DNA of 64,000 bases, taken from assembly GCF_963082655.1 (NCBI RefSeq), contig NC_081553.1:20087237-20151236 (forward strand). The letters are read 5' to 3'. The notes beneath the pieces are model-generated. The model saw only the letters and a program-made list of their open reading frames with translations, was not told the origin of the DNA and searched no databases. Made by a program: the position numbers and the translations under genes. This document shows positions 1-12,700 of this stretch, piece after piece (position 1 is the stretch's first letter; each line of letters begins with the position of its first letter). This DNA is from Stomoxys calcitrans (Eukaryota > Arthropoda > Insecta > Diptera > Muscidae).

Positions 1-712
1 TCAAAAACTTCCACTCACAATAAACCTACAAAGCCAAGGTCACACACACTCATTGTTTTGATTTTGTCAAGACGATGATGGCGATGATGGTGATTTATGT
101 ACAATTATTTGAGATATTGTTTCCTAGAATTCACGATTCATAAGCAATTCATCGATGTTGAAATCGTTTAATGGCCTTTTTTCATTTTTTTTTTCATTTC
201 AGATTGTGTGTTCTTCTTCTTTCCTCACTTACTAATTTCCTCCAATGTTGTACAAAAAATATGGAAACAACAAATGCCAGTATACATACAACGACATCTA
301 TAATACAGAAAAAAAGATAAATAAAATGCTGAGAGCAACAAGCGTCATATCTAGATATAATAATTGTATATAATAGATGGATGTTAAATATTCGCTGCCG
401 ATCGACCGACGTTTATCTTTATATATAGCAAAAAACAACAACAAAAATCTCTCGAAACTGACACAAACGCAAATCGCAGATTACAAACGCCTTGCAATTA
501 GTACCTAGCAATCATAAGAATAACTAAGTTACAAAACTTAAAAAATAAAGAAAAACGAAGCAAGATTTCTAAGATTTTTTGTGATAAAAAGCCATTTCAG
601 TGCTATCTACCTACTTTAGTATATTTATTTATATACACAAAAGAAAAAGCTTAAAAATTTTATACATAGGTAGTTCATAGATTTCCTACAATTATAAGCT
701 TCACGTTAAACA
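1..712 (+). other. 5' flank and probable 5' UTR of the bestrophin gene
   Basis: No gene is visible before the bestrophin start codon. A TATA-like run (TTTATATATAGC) lies near 418-429. It is followed by A/C-rich sequence without long reading frames, as is common for insect 5' UTRs. The transcription start is not determined, and further non-coding exons could lie upstream of the window. The promoter reading is inference. Confidence 0.35.
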
Positions 713-783
713 ATGACAGTAACATACACTGCTGAAGTTGCTACATGCCGTGGATTTGGTTGTTTTCTCAAATTACTGCTCAG
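713..783 (+). CDS. Best1: Bestrophin coding exon 1
   Basis: Encodes MTVTYTAEVATCRGFGCFLK and then three more residues plus two bases of an Arg codon, followed by the donor CAG|GTGAGT. The ATG is chosen because the next residues are the conserved bestrophin N-terminus. The exon is separated from exon 2 by 36.5 kb. Confidence 0.9.
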
Positions 784-3700
784 GTGAGTTTAACTTTTTT
801 AAGTTCTTAAGTTGTGTTAATATTGGGTTGCCCGAAAAGTAATTGCGGATTTTTCATATAGTCGACGTTGATAAATTTTTTCACAGCTTGTTACTCTGTA
901 ATTGCATTCTTTCTTCTGTCAGTTATCAGCTGTTACTTTTAGCTTGCTTTAGAAAAAAGTGTAAAAAAAGTATATTTGATTCAATTTCATTCTAAGTTTC
1001 ATTAAAAATGCATTTACTTTCTTTTGAAAAATCCGCAATTACTTTTTGGGCAACCCAATAAAATGAGTATTTTTCATTGATAATTTTCAAAACAATCAAT
1101 GAAATAGCAATAACAATTTAGGCGAAGGGAAAAACTACTCTCTACAAATGAGAGAGTAGCAAATGTCAAAGTTTTATATAATGCCTTGGAAAGAGAGCGA
1201 GTGTTGACTCAACCAACTATTAAAATGTACAATAAGAAAAAACAAGTAAAAAGGCGTTAAGTTCGGCCGGACCGAACTTTGGATATCCACCACCTCGAGT
1301 ATATATGTCAACCACCTTTCGTCATAATACGATGAAAAATGCATAATTTATGCCCCCATAGCAGCTATATCGAAATATAGTCAGATTTGGACTAAATTCG
1401 ACACGGTCTAATAAGTACAAGTCATTGTTCAAATTTGTGGAACAAACTATTGGTCTTTCTGGTAGCCATATCCAAATATAGACCGATCTGAACCATATAC
1501 GGCGCGGATGTCGAAAAGCCTAACATAAGTCACTATGTAAAATTTCAGAGAAATCGAATTCTAAATGTGCCAAGATTTTAAATCGAGAGATCGGTCTATA
1601 TGGCAGCTACTTTCAAATCTGAACCGATTTGGGATACATTGTAGAGGGCTGTCGAAGGGTCTAACACAACTAACAGTCCCTAATTTCGGCGAAATCCGAC
1701 AATAAATACCCCTTTTATGGGCCCAAAACCTTAAATCGAGGCATCGGTCTATATGGAAGCTATATCCAAATCTGGACCGATCTGGGGCAAATTGTAGAAA
1801 TTTGTCGAAGAGCCTCACGCAACTCACTGTTCCAAATTTTGAGTGAAATCGGACATTCTCGTGCGTGCGCTCGTATTAGTAAACACGATCGTTGTGGGAA
1901 TTTACGAATTGTTCAATTGGGGAAATTTTCTCGTCTCGGAATTCACTACATTGCTCTAAATTTTTTTTGCTTTGGTGTGCTTTTTGTGAGGCTTTATTAT
2001 GAGCTCGTTTTTGAATAAATCTTACTTTAACTGGATATTTTCAGATTAGTCTTTTTTTTGTCACTATGGCGTGGATTTTGTTGAACTCGAGCTTTCAGTC
2101 GCCGAAACATTTCAGGTGTCGTTGTAATTTTTTTTTGGAGCACCACCAAAGTTGACCTTCGACCTACCAGTATCATTATAACGATTTAAGTTGCGAAACA
2201 CGAACATTTTGTTCACTTTAGGGTGTTTGAGTACTCCAACATTAGCCAGTTATCATTTTCCAGCCAAATATAATGCAATCAGGCAATTTTGCTTGAACTC
2301 TATCACGAATAACTTTATTTTTAAATGAACTTAGAAGTGGATTTTGTTGAACTCGGCGTGGATTTTATTGAACTCGAGCTTTCACAAGCCGAAACATTTC
2401 AGGTGTCGTTGCAATTTGTTTTGGAGCACCACCAAAGTTGACCTTCGACCTACCAGTATCATTATAACGATTTAAGTTGCGAAACATTTTGTGCACTTTA
2501 GGGTGTTTGAATACTCCAACATTAGCCAGTTATCATTTTCCAGCCAAATATAAGGCAATTATGCTTGAAATCCTGAATCCTGAATCCTGAATTATCTGAC
2601 CAAGAAGGACTCCTACCCACTGCCTTATATAAATGGATTGCTAAGTCGACTTCGAGATACACATTATATATCTGGCATAGACCTGAAAGACACTTACTTT
2701 CTAATAAGGCCGACCGAGACATCTAAAGAAAAGACTGTCTTTGCTGTACCGGGCCGACATCTCTACCTATATAGGGTAATGCCTTTTGGTGTTTGTAAAG
2801 GACCTCAAACAATGAGTCGGCTCACGGACAAGACCATTCTGTTCATGTTATTCATAGTCCTGACTTTGGATCCTGGCGAGACCATCAGAAAAAATTTCCA
2901 GCGGTGGTTTTCCCCTCCTAATGCTGGCAACATTTGTGGTGTACTATGCCATGTAAAACTTCTCTCCAAAGAGGTGTCGCACAGCGGCACGCCGTCCGGA
3001 CTATATATATATATATAAAAAGTAGACCCCTTATCATTGAGCTTAAACTTGAATCGGACTGCACTCATTGATATTTGAGAAGTTTGCCCCTGTTCCTTAG
3101 GCAAAATTTGGAAAAATTTGCAATTTGATTTTTGGACCCATATGCCCTTGCTAGTAGCGGTTTCACGGTGCCTGAAAATCGCTGGCCTAACGATCAACGT
3201 CGAGAAAAGTAATATTTTTCAGCGCGAAATAAAGTACTCCAACGCTGAACGCCTGAATTCAAATCCTGGCAAAAATATTAGAACAAATTTTTGATTATCC
3301 CCTCCTAATGCGGGCGACATTTGTGAGGTACTATGCCTTATAAAAACTATTCGCACTTCGGCACGCTGTTCGCACTCTGCTACAAAAGGGAGGACCCTTA
3401 TCGTTGAGCTTTAACTTGAATAGGACAGCACTCATTAATGTGTGAGAAGTTTGCCCCTGTTCCTTAATGGAATGTGCAGGGGCATATTTGCAATTTGCAG
3501 AAACATATGTTTTTTTCAATAAAAAAATGACATGTAGCTGTCATTTATAGTTTGACAGATGTGCCAGTGTGAACTTGGTAACACTTCGTGTCAGCCACCC
3601 TGTGTATAAAAATCCATTTAAAAATTCATAAACACTACACAAGTCCAAATGTCGCCCATACTTCGGCCGATATTTCAAAATTCATATTTTTTCTACATAA

Positions 3701-6700
3701 CTTCAACAAACCTTTCTATCAATCATCCAAACATTAATCATGACACTTTTGCTCTCCGTCGTATAACTCTCTCTTTCTCTCTCTATCTCACATTCTAGCA
3801 CTCTCAGTAATCTGTTGAACATCGCCTATACTCTTTAATTTGAAATACAACAGGGGGCAGGCATCACATGCAACCACTTCCATACAATAATAAAAAGAAA
3901 TTACGTCATTAAAGATATTGAAGAACGTAAGCACAGCTAGTGTTTAACAAATTCCCACCAAATCAGTTCATAATGCAAAAAATAACTATTAACGAGGAAA
4001 TTATTTTTAATTGTCCTGATTTGAGTATAAGTAGTACACATGCTGTTGTTATAACGCACAGTGGGAGACAGTCGAAAAAAAAACTTGTAAAAAATATGCC
4101 GTGTGAGAACGGGTAGAGATACTTTTTTTAAATTTGGAATGGCTAAAGTTGAGGTGTTATCGAGATTGTGTGCATAATTTCGAGGCCCTAGGATCTCCGG
4201 GCGCCATTTGGCAGGTACCTTAAGTTGGTCACCTCGTTATTTCGAAAATTTATTGGGACAGCCAAATCTTCATTTAAGGTCCGATTTTCGAATTTTTTTT
4301 GCTAGATAGTGCTTTAAAATCTATAAAAAAAATTTGAATTATACAATATCTCCACTGGTATCGGAGATATATAAGTTTTAATTTTTATTTATTGAAATTT
4401 TGGCCGATATTGGCTTCGTATTTTGTAATTTACGAATGTATTTGTGGTTCGATTTTTATGCATGATTCGGATTTGTGACAAAATTTACAACAACATTGCC
4501 GCAGGAAGTGTCCACATTTGATTATTCAGTTAAAAGTTTGATAGTCAAAAAATGTGAAAAGTGTATTTTTTGCATTTTTTGGTCCAATCAATCAATCTCA
4601 CTAAAACCTCAGGTCTTACCATTTCAAATTCCAAAGAGATATCTCTACCCATTCGCACATGGCATTTTTTTACAAGTTTTTTTTTCGATTTACTCCCACT
4701 GTGTGACGGGTCGTAAACACACAAAGATCAGCAAAACATGTGGGGTTACAAACTCTACTAGCTCAACTATTAAAAAAACGTGAGATTAATAACAATTATC
4801 GGTTGCTCTTTCTCTACCCCCATTTATAAGATTCCACACTGAAATAATTTTTCTTCTTATTTTAAAGATTCAAGTCAAACATTAAGGAACTTAATTTAAA
4901 GATGATCGATTTTTCAATTTTCTAGGAGAACATTCCCTTTGATGAAAAATCTTTCCTCTCTTTCTCTACCCCCATTTATAACATTTCACACTGAAAAAAT
5001 TTTTGTCCTAATTTTAAAGATTCGAGCCAAAGATTACGGAACTTAATTTAAAGGTGATCAGATGATCCAACTTTCTAAGGTAACTTTCCCTGTTGTGAAG
5101 AATCTTTCCTTCATATTAAGGATTTTTATTTTAAATGGTAGGTTAATAAGTCCTTAACTTTGCGTCTTGTTATTAAAGAAAAACATCTAAAATGAAGGTC
5201 AAAATATCATTGAAAGTTAGGAAATTGACCTTGGGACATGCCAACAGTGAACCGCAGTTAAAGATGCTACACTGAAACAATTTTTGTCCTAATTTTAAAG
5301 TTTCGAGCCAAATATTAGGGAAGTTAATTTAAGGATGACCAGATAATCCAACTTTCTAGGGAAACTTTCCCAGCAACACATGCAACACATCAAAATAAAA
5401 ATTTCCGGACCTACAATGTATATATATTTCGGATCGTCGTAAAATTCTAAGACGATTCGCATTCGACGAATCGCAATATTGAGCTGAAATTTGGCACAGA
5501 TACGTCTTTTTGATGCACGCTGGTTAAGTTCTTGAACTGGCCACATCGGACCATATTTGGATATAGCTGCTATATCGATCGATCTGTCGATAAAGGGTCT
5601 AATGCCCATAAATGCTTTATTTTCTATCCGATTTTGCTGAAGTTTAGAACAGTGAGTAGTTTAAGGCTTAGCGACATCTGACCCATATATGGTTCAGATC
5701 GAACTATATTTAGATATAGCTGCTATATAGATCGATCTGTCGATAAAGGGTCTGAAGACCATAAAAGCTATATTTATTACCCTATTTCGCTGATATTTGA
5801 AACAATGAGTAGTTTTGGGCCTTCCAAAATAGGACCCAAATATGGTTCAGACCGTAATATTTTTAGATGTAGCTGCCATATAGACTGATCTCCCGATAAA
5901 GGGTCTGAAGCCCATAAAAGCTTTATTTTCTAAACAATTTCGATGAAATTTGGAACAGTTGGTAATTTTAGGCCTCCCAACATCGGATCGGATTAATTTG
6001 GTTTTGATCGGACTATATTTAGATATAGCTGCCATATAGACCGATCTCCCGATAAAAGGTCTGAAGCCGATAAAAGCTTTATTTTGTAACCGATTTCGCT
6101 GAAACTTAGAACATCGGGTAGTTTTAGGCCTCCCAACATCGGACCTAAATTTCGCTCAGATCGGACTATATTTAGATATAGCTGTCAAATAGACCGATCT
6201 GTCTATAAAGTGTCTGAAGCCCATAAAAGCTTTATTTATTACCCGATTTCGCTGAAAATAGACACAGTGGGTTATTTTAGGTCTCCCGACATCTTTCCTA
6301 GATATAGATTACATTGCACTATTTTTAGATATAGCTGCCATATAGACTGATCTCCCGATAAAGTGTCTAAAGCCCATAAAAGCTCTGCTTATTACCCGAT
6401 TTCGCTGAAATTTGAAACAGTGAGTAGTTTAGAGCATCCCAAAGTCCGACCAAAACATTGTTGAGATCGGACTATATTTACAATAGATAAAGCTGTCATT
6501 TATACAGATCTGCCGATAAAAACTTTAGTTTTTTGAAACAGTAAGTTGTTTTAAACTTCCCGACATCCGCCCCAAATATGTTTCAGATCGAACCCTATTT
6601 AGATATAGCTGCCATATAGACCGATCTGTCGTATAAGGGCCTGAAACCCATAAAAGCTGCATTTATTAACCAATTTCGCGGAAATTTGAATCAGTGAATT

Positions 6701-9700
6701 GTTTTAAACCACCTAATGGTTTAAAACGGGTGGTTTAAAACAATTCACTGATTCAAATTTCCGCGAAATTGGTTAATAAATGCAGCTTTTATGGGTTTCA
6801 GGCCCTTATACGACAGATCGGTCTATATGGCAGCTATATCTAAATAGGGTTCGATCTGAAACATATTTGGGGCGGATGTCGGGAAGTTTAAAACAACTTA
6901 CTGTTTCAAAAAACTAAAGTTTTTATCGGCAGATCTGTATAAATGACAGCTTTATCTATTGTAAATATAGTCCGATCTCAACAATGTTTTGGTCGGACTT
7001 TGGGATGCTCTAAACTACTCACTGTTTCAAATTTCAGCGAAATCGGGTAATAAGCAGAGCTTTTATGGGCTTTAGACACTTTATCGGGAGATCAGTCTAT
7101 ATGGCAGCTATATCTAAAAATAGTGCAATGTAATCTATATCTAACCCAAATATTTAAAAGATCGAACTGTATTTGGATATAGCTCTCATCTAGACCGATC
7201 TTTCAATGTAGGGCCTTAATCCCATAAAAAACAGATTTAGTGTCTGAGAATGTTTGTATATGAGTTCTCGGAACCTGAATAAAATATCATCGAGATATAA
7301 CTACAGACATAGTAGTGGAGTTATAATAAAATAGGATGATTATTATCCTTGCTTAATTTGGTCCAGATTTGGTTAAAGGTGTCATATAGAACAATCTCTC
7401 GATATAAAGTCATGGCCCTTTAAAAAGCGCATCTACCGATTTTGTTGAAATTTGACCCAATGACTTATGTTAGGCTTTTTGACATCCGTGTCCTATATGG
7501 TTCAGATTTGTTTATATTTGGATATAGCTGCCAAAAAGACCAATATTTTGTTGTACAAAGTTGAACAGTGACTTGTATTTATTAGACCATTCAACGTCCG
7601 TGCCGAATTTAGGTGCATAGGTTATCCAATTTTCACCGAATTGTGACCAAAGGTGGTTTACATATATACCCGAGATGGTGGATATTCAAAGTTCAGCCCG
7701 GCCGAACTTAATTCCTTTTTCCTTGTTTGAGGTTAAGATGCTGAGTTTAAGAAGAGAATTTTTTCAAAAAATAGTGATACAGTCATCTACGAAGTTAAAT
7801 AAGAATCAATCAGCGATCAAAATTTGAAGCGGATGTTCATGTCCTTTAGTAATAAGGAAATTAAATTCAAAGATAGTATATTTACTTTAAAGTTTGGCTC
7901 CTTTTATTGCAAAAATCCTACGAATAAGGAAAAGTCTTTAATTTTGCGCTACTTTTTTTTCAGTACATATATCATTCAGGTAGTAGTTATTACAACAAGA
8001 TCAGCAATACAAGTAGAGTTGCCAACGCAATTACCTTTACAGTAAAAAAATTGATTTTATAACAATTATAAGGTGCTCCCTCTCTCTTTCGCTACCGCAA
8101 CATTTACAACAATCCTTATGTCATTTTAGTTTATAAATAGGAATTTATAAATTTCTATTTCAACTACCTTAGTCATATAAGAAGGTATTAACTTCCAAGT
8201 ACTCGTATGTCTGACGACTGCAATCAATTATTGTTGAGTTTTTGCTAACAATTCAACGTAGCGTTTATGATTATTTTGATAATAACTACAATAAAGTGTT
8301 TTCAATACTTTTACCGAAATCCTACTTAAAACAAAATTAAGTGTAAACTTATCTGGGCAAAATATTAAATGACAGTGATTGCAGACCTTACAAGTAAATA
8401 TCAATCACACCATAAGTGTCAAAATATAACCGCATTGATAAAAAGAAAGCAAATTATTATTAAAGGTGCTATAACACGGTATGTACTTGTCCTACGACAT
8501 GTCAAATTTAGAACATGTAGAACTGTACATGTCGTGTGATACAAATGAAACTAACATATGGAAATCACTTTTCAAAATAGCAAATGTTATTTTCTCGTTT
8601 AGAGCGTGCCCTATCCTTCTGACAAAAACATAATTTAATCAGCTGTTTTTGTTATTTGTCAATTAGAGCGTGCCCTATTCCTTCTGACATAAACAAATCA
8701 GCTGTTTTTGTTGTCAGTCTAATGAAAGCAACCCCACAACTTGATGAAATGATGAATCGTATGTAAATTGTCAAATTTGACAAAAAATTTTAACTTACAT
8801 TTGAATACAAAAAGTTGCATGCCATAAGAAAACTACATACCGTGTAATAGCGTCTTAAGTCATACTCAATGGCAACGAGACATACATACATCCATACATT
8901 TGCATTAGGAAATTACAATTGAACCATTATATCTTATCGGAGAAGTAGTGAGAGGATGGTGGAAGCACATGAGCATAATATAGTGTTCAAAGTTGACGTC
9001 AGGAATTTAAATAAATAATGAGTCGTAACATTAGGGGTACTCTCAAGCTTGGGTCTACTTTCTCCACTTGGTGAAATGGATGGAATTAGGGGAACATTGA
9101 AAAGAGACGCACTGAATAAAATATGATACTCTGACACACGTCACCTGTTTAGCCAATCCAACTTGACACACAATTGGATTGCTTGGGTATTTCTTCGTAT
9201 TTCTTCCCCTTCCTTCTAACTCTGCCTTGACACGTCATTGAAACGTCCGTTTTCTGGTGGTCCTGAGTGTTATAGCCCTGATGAACAACTTAATATCCTT
9301 AAAGATATTTATACTCGACGTCCTCGTGTCAATAGCGTTCCATCTGATCTCAAAGATTTCTCCATGCAGGAACGTGTTATGGTCAGGCAGTCGGAAACAG
9401 GTCTCAGTCCTTGTGCTCTGAATGTAATCCGCAGACCCACTCTGTCCTTTAGCTTTGATCCATCCGCTTTGATGCCCTATCCCACGATGGTATGACCTGC
9501 TCCTATCTTTCATCCATTCTCTAATCGCCTTAAGGCTCATAGGCGTAGTGGCTGTCTCATACCAATAATCGGACCTAGCTCTAGAAACATATCTTTTATC
9601 GCTTTTCCGCCCCCGTCCATCAAACTACCGTAAAGTCAGTGGAATATCCTAGGATTGAGGCGCCATTTGGATCTTACATCTCCACCATAGCATGGGGGCG

Positions 9701-12700
9701 TACAAATTTAGTCATTCCGTCATTCAATACTTCAATAGGGGAACAATATTGAAATATTGATCTATAAAGAGAATATATTCTTGACCTTCCCGATATTCTA
9801 AGTACTTTAGTACCAGGTCCATCTGTGGAAATCACGATATGGCTCAAACGAAGTATTTTATTTGCTTTACATTTTGCCCAGATTATTGTTGATTCTGTTT
9901 AGTATCCAGATCCAGGAACTCTGCGACTAAGATGGGGTGCGTCCAGAAGGATCCAGGCCTGAGTCGAGTGGGTCTGGCTGAGCAGTAAAACAGGTGACGT
10001 GTGTCGTGTGGTCACTGGTCACAATCGGGACACGTCGGCATCATTCCTTGCTCTGTAGAAGTTGAGGCGGCTACATCTGCCGGATCGCAATTAAGCCAGA
10101 GATGTCAATTTCCTCAGGTGCAATGGGAGGCGGTCGTTCTCCAACGACTACATTCACCCGGTAGCTATTTAACTCATATACTACCATGTCTTCATGAATG
10201 CTGTCTAGATCAGCTTGATCTTGAGTTTCTCTCTTGTAGCGCTGAACCCCACGCTCTAGATCATGTAGATTTACCTTAAGGCTTCTAGGCGGTGGATACC
10301 AATCCACAAGATGATGATTTGGATGATCTCTGCAATAACAGCCCAAAAGGTATAGCTAAGACAGCATGTAATTATGTCTTCGCACGGGTAGGATCTTTGT
10401 ATTCTGATGGAGGTGGTCCACATGAGAACTGAGGAGAGAGCCCGTCGCAGTTCGAAGGCCGTCGTTCTGACAAATTTGAATTTTATTCCACTGCGTGTCT
10501 CCGAGCTGGCGAGACCATGCTGGCGCTGCATGACTTAACACAGACCGACCAATTGCTTTGAACGTGGTCAACATGGAAATTCTCGAACAAGGTTCGGAGC
10601 AGTAGTGCCTCAAGCGTCTTGGTTACCGGTGAGAGAAGGGAAATCGGTCTGTACGACTCAGTACAAACTCGGGTTCTTTCCAGGCTTCATTAGCGGGATC
10701 ACTCTGTCAATCTTCCAAACATCAGAAACTATAAGAGTCTTCAAAGACATGTTGAGGACAGAAGTAAGATAGTCAACTCCAGGTAGATCCAGATTCTTCA
10801 GCATCAGTGTAGAGATTCCGTCGGGGCCCAAAACCTTCAATAATTTGGCGCAACGGTTGACATTTGTAACTTTGCCCACGGTAAATTGTGATGGCTGTCC
10901 AAATGGCTCGGAGACCACGGATACGATGAATGGCTCTTCTCCTAGCCCTGTCACTCTCGGGATGTACAATAAATTAACGTTTGAACAACCTGGCGCATCT
11001 CTTGGTTGAACAATATCACCAAAAGTGACCCGTCATCCCGTCTTCCGGGGTTCGAGAGTGACTTAACAGTAGACCACACCTCTCCTAAACCGGAACCTAA
11101 GTTACATTGCTCCAAGTGTTACAGCCACAAATTCCGCTTATGTTCGTTGCCTTACTTTACTTTAATTGGCTATGAGAGAACATTTGTTCCACTAGCCGAA
11201 CGTATAATAGCGTTCCAAGCGCCTCAATCTCCTGCGCTCATTTTATAATCTCTGACACCAAGTTTGAAGGTGTCTCCCACCACTTGATCTTTCCATCGGG
11301 CTTTTGGGCGTCCCGGTTTTCGTGTTTGTTTTGTTTTGTTTTGTGTTTGTCTTCAAAAGGCAAATGTTCGTTGACTACCCGGTTTATTTCCACATTCAGT
11401 TCGCTGATTCTGCGATTAGTGGGGTCCGTGCAACGAATCCCATCACGATTGTCCGCGAGTACCACTGCCTGCGCCGGGAAATTGAGCCGCATTTGTGATA
11501 TTCTACCGGCTGGTCGAATGTAGGTCATTGGGGAAATCGGATCATATTTGCATATAGTTTTCATACAAAAGTTGTGCTTAGACTTCTTGATATATAGAAG
11601 TCATTTTTCATTCGATATGTCTAAAATTTGATTTTTAAACAAGGTTTGTACCCTTCATCAACCATACCTATGTCGCCCAGATAGATCTATTGGGTTGCCC
11701 AAAAAGTAATTGCGGATTTTTTAAAAGAAAGTAAATGCATTTTTAATTAAACTTAGAATGAACTTTAATCAAATATACTTTTTTTACACTTTTTTTCTAA
11801 AGCAAGCTAAAAGTCACAGCTGATAACTGACAGAAGAAAGAATGCAATTACAGAGTCACAAGCTGTGAAAATTTGTCAACGCCGACTATATGAAAAATCC
11901 GCAATTACTTTTTGGGCAACCCAATATAAATACAATATAAATTATTTGGATTACCGTTAAATAATCCAAATGTAAACTGAGTTCATTTACGTTATTTCTC
12001 CCAATCCGAGCTAATCTGACCTTAAGAATCTATATCACCAGATATGAAGGATTTTATTGAATATATTTTGTGCAAATTTTTGGTAGCATTATTGTGGTGG
12101 GTTCTCAAGATTCGACCTGGTAGAACTTTGCGCGTTTACACTTGTTATTGTTAGTACCAACTCAATATTTGGTGAGTTCCAGACAACAGATTCTATCTAC
12201 AAGTAAGGGCTATTGTGACTGAGTCAGCTGGTGACTAACTTTTCGGTGTTTCCCATCTTTTCAAGAGTTGTTTTGAACAACTTAAAAAGTATATACGGCA
12301 ATTAATTGATGGTTGATGACTTCCCTCATTTCATGAGAATTTTTTGATACAACTCTCTGTCCCATATATATGTATGTTATCAATGACAAAATAACGACGC
12401 AATTAACACCTTTAGCTTTCTATACTTCAGCATTAAAAAAAAGTTACTAAAACATTTAGGACATATTTGCTGCAAAATCATATGATATAAGCAAACAGGT
12501 TTTATTTATCCAAAATTTTCTTAACCACAAGGGATTGTCTATGTAGAAAATACATCTTACAAAAAAAAAACGCAATTTAATTAAATGTGCTTTGCGTGTG
12601 GGAGTTGCTATGTAGGGACTTTCTACTATTCTGGACAATTACAGCCCCATTAACAAAAACAGAAACATTAATAAAAACTACAATTAGACAAGATACCTAT

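Noticed and set aside
9238..9495. Plus-strand 85-codon frame
   Set aside because: It is antisense to a recognisable LINE RNase H remnant on the minus strand.
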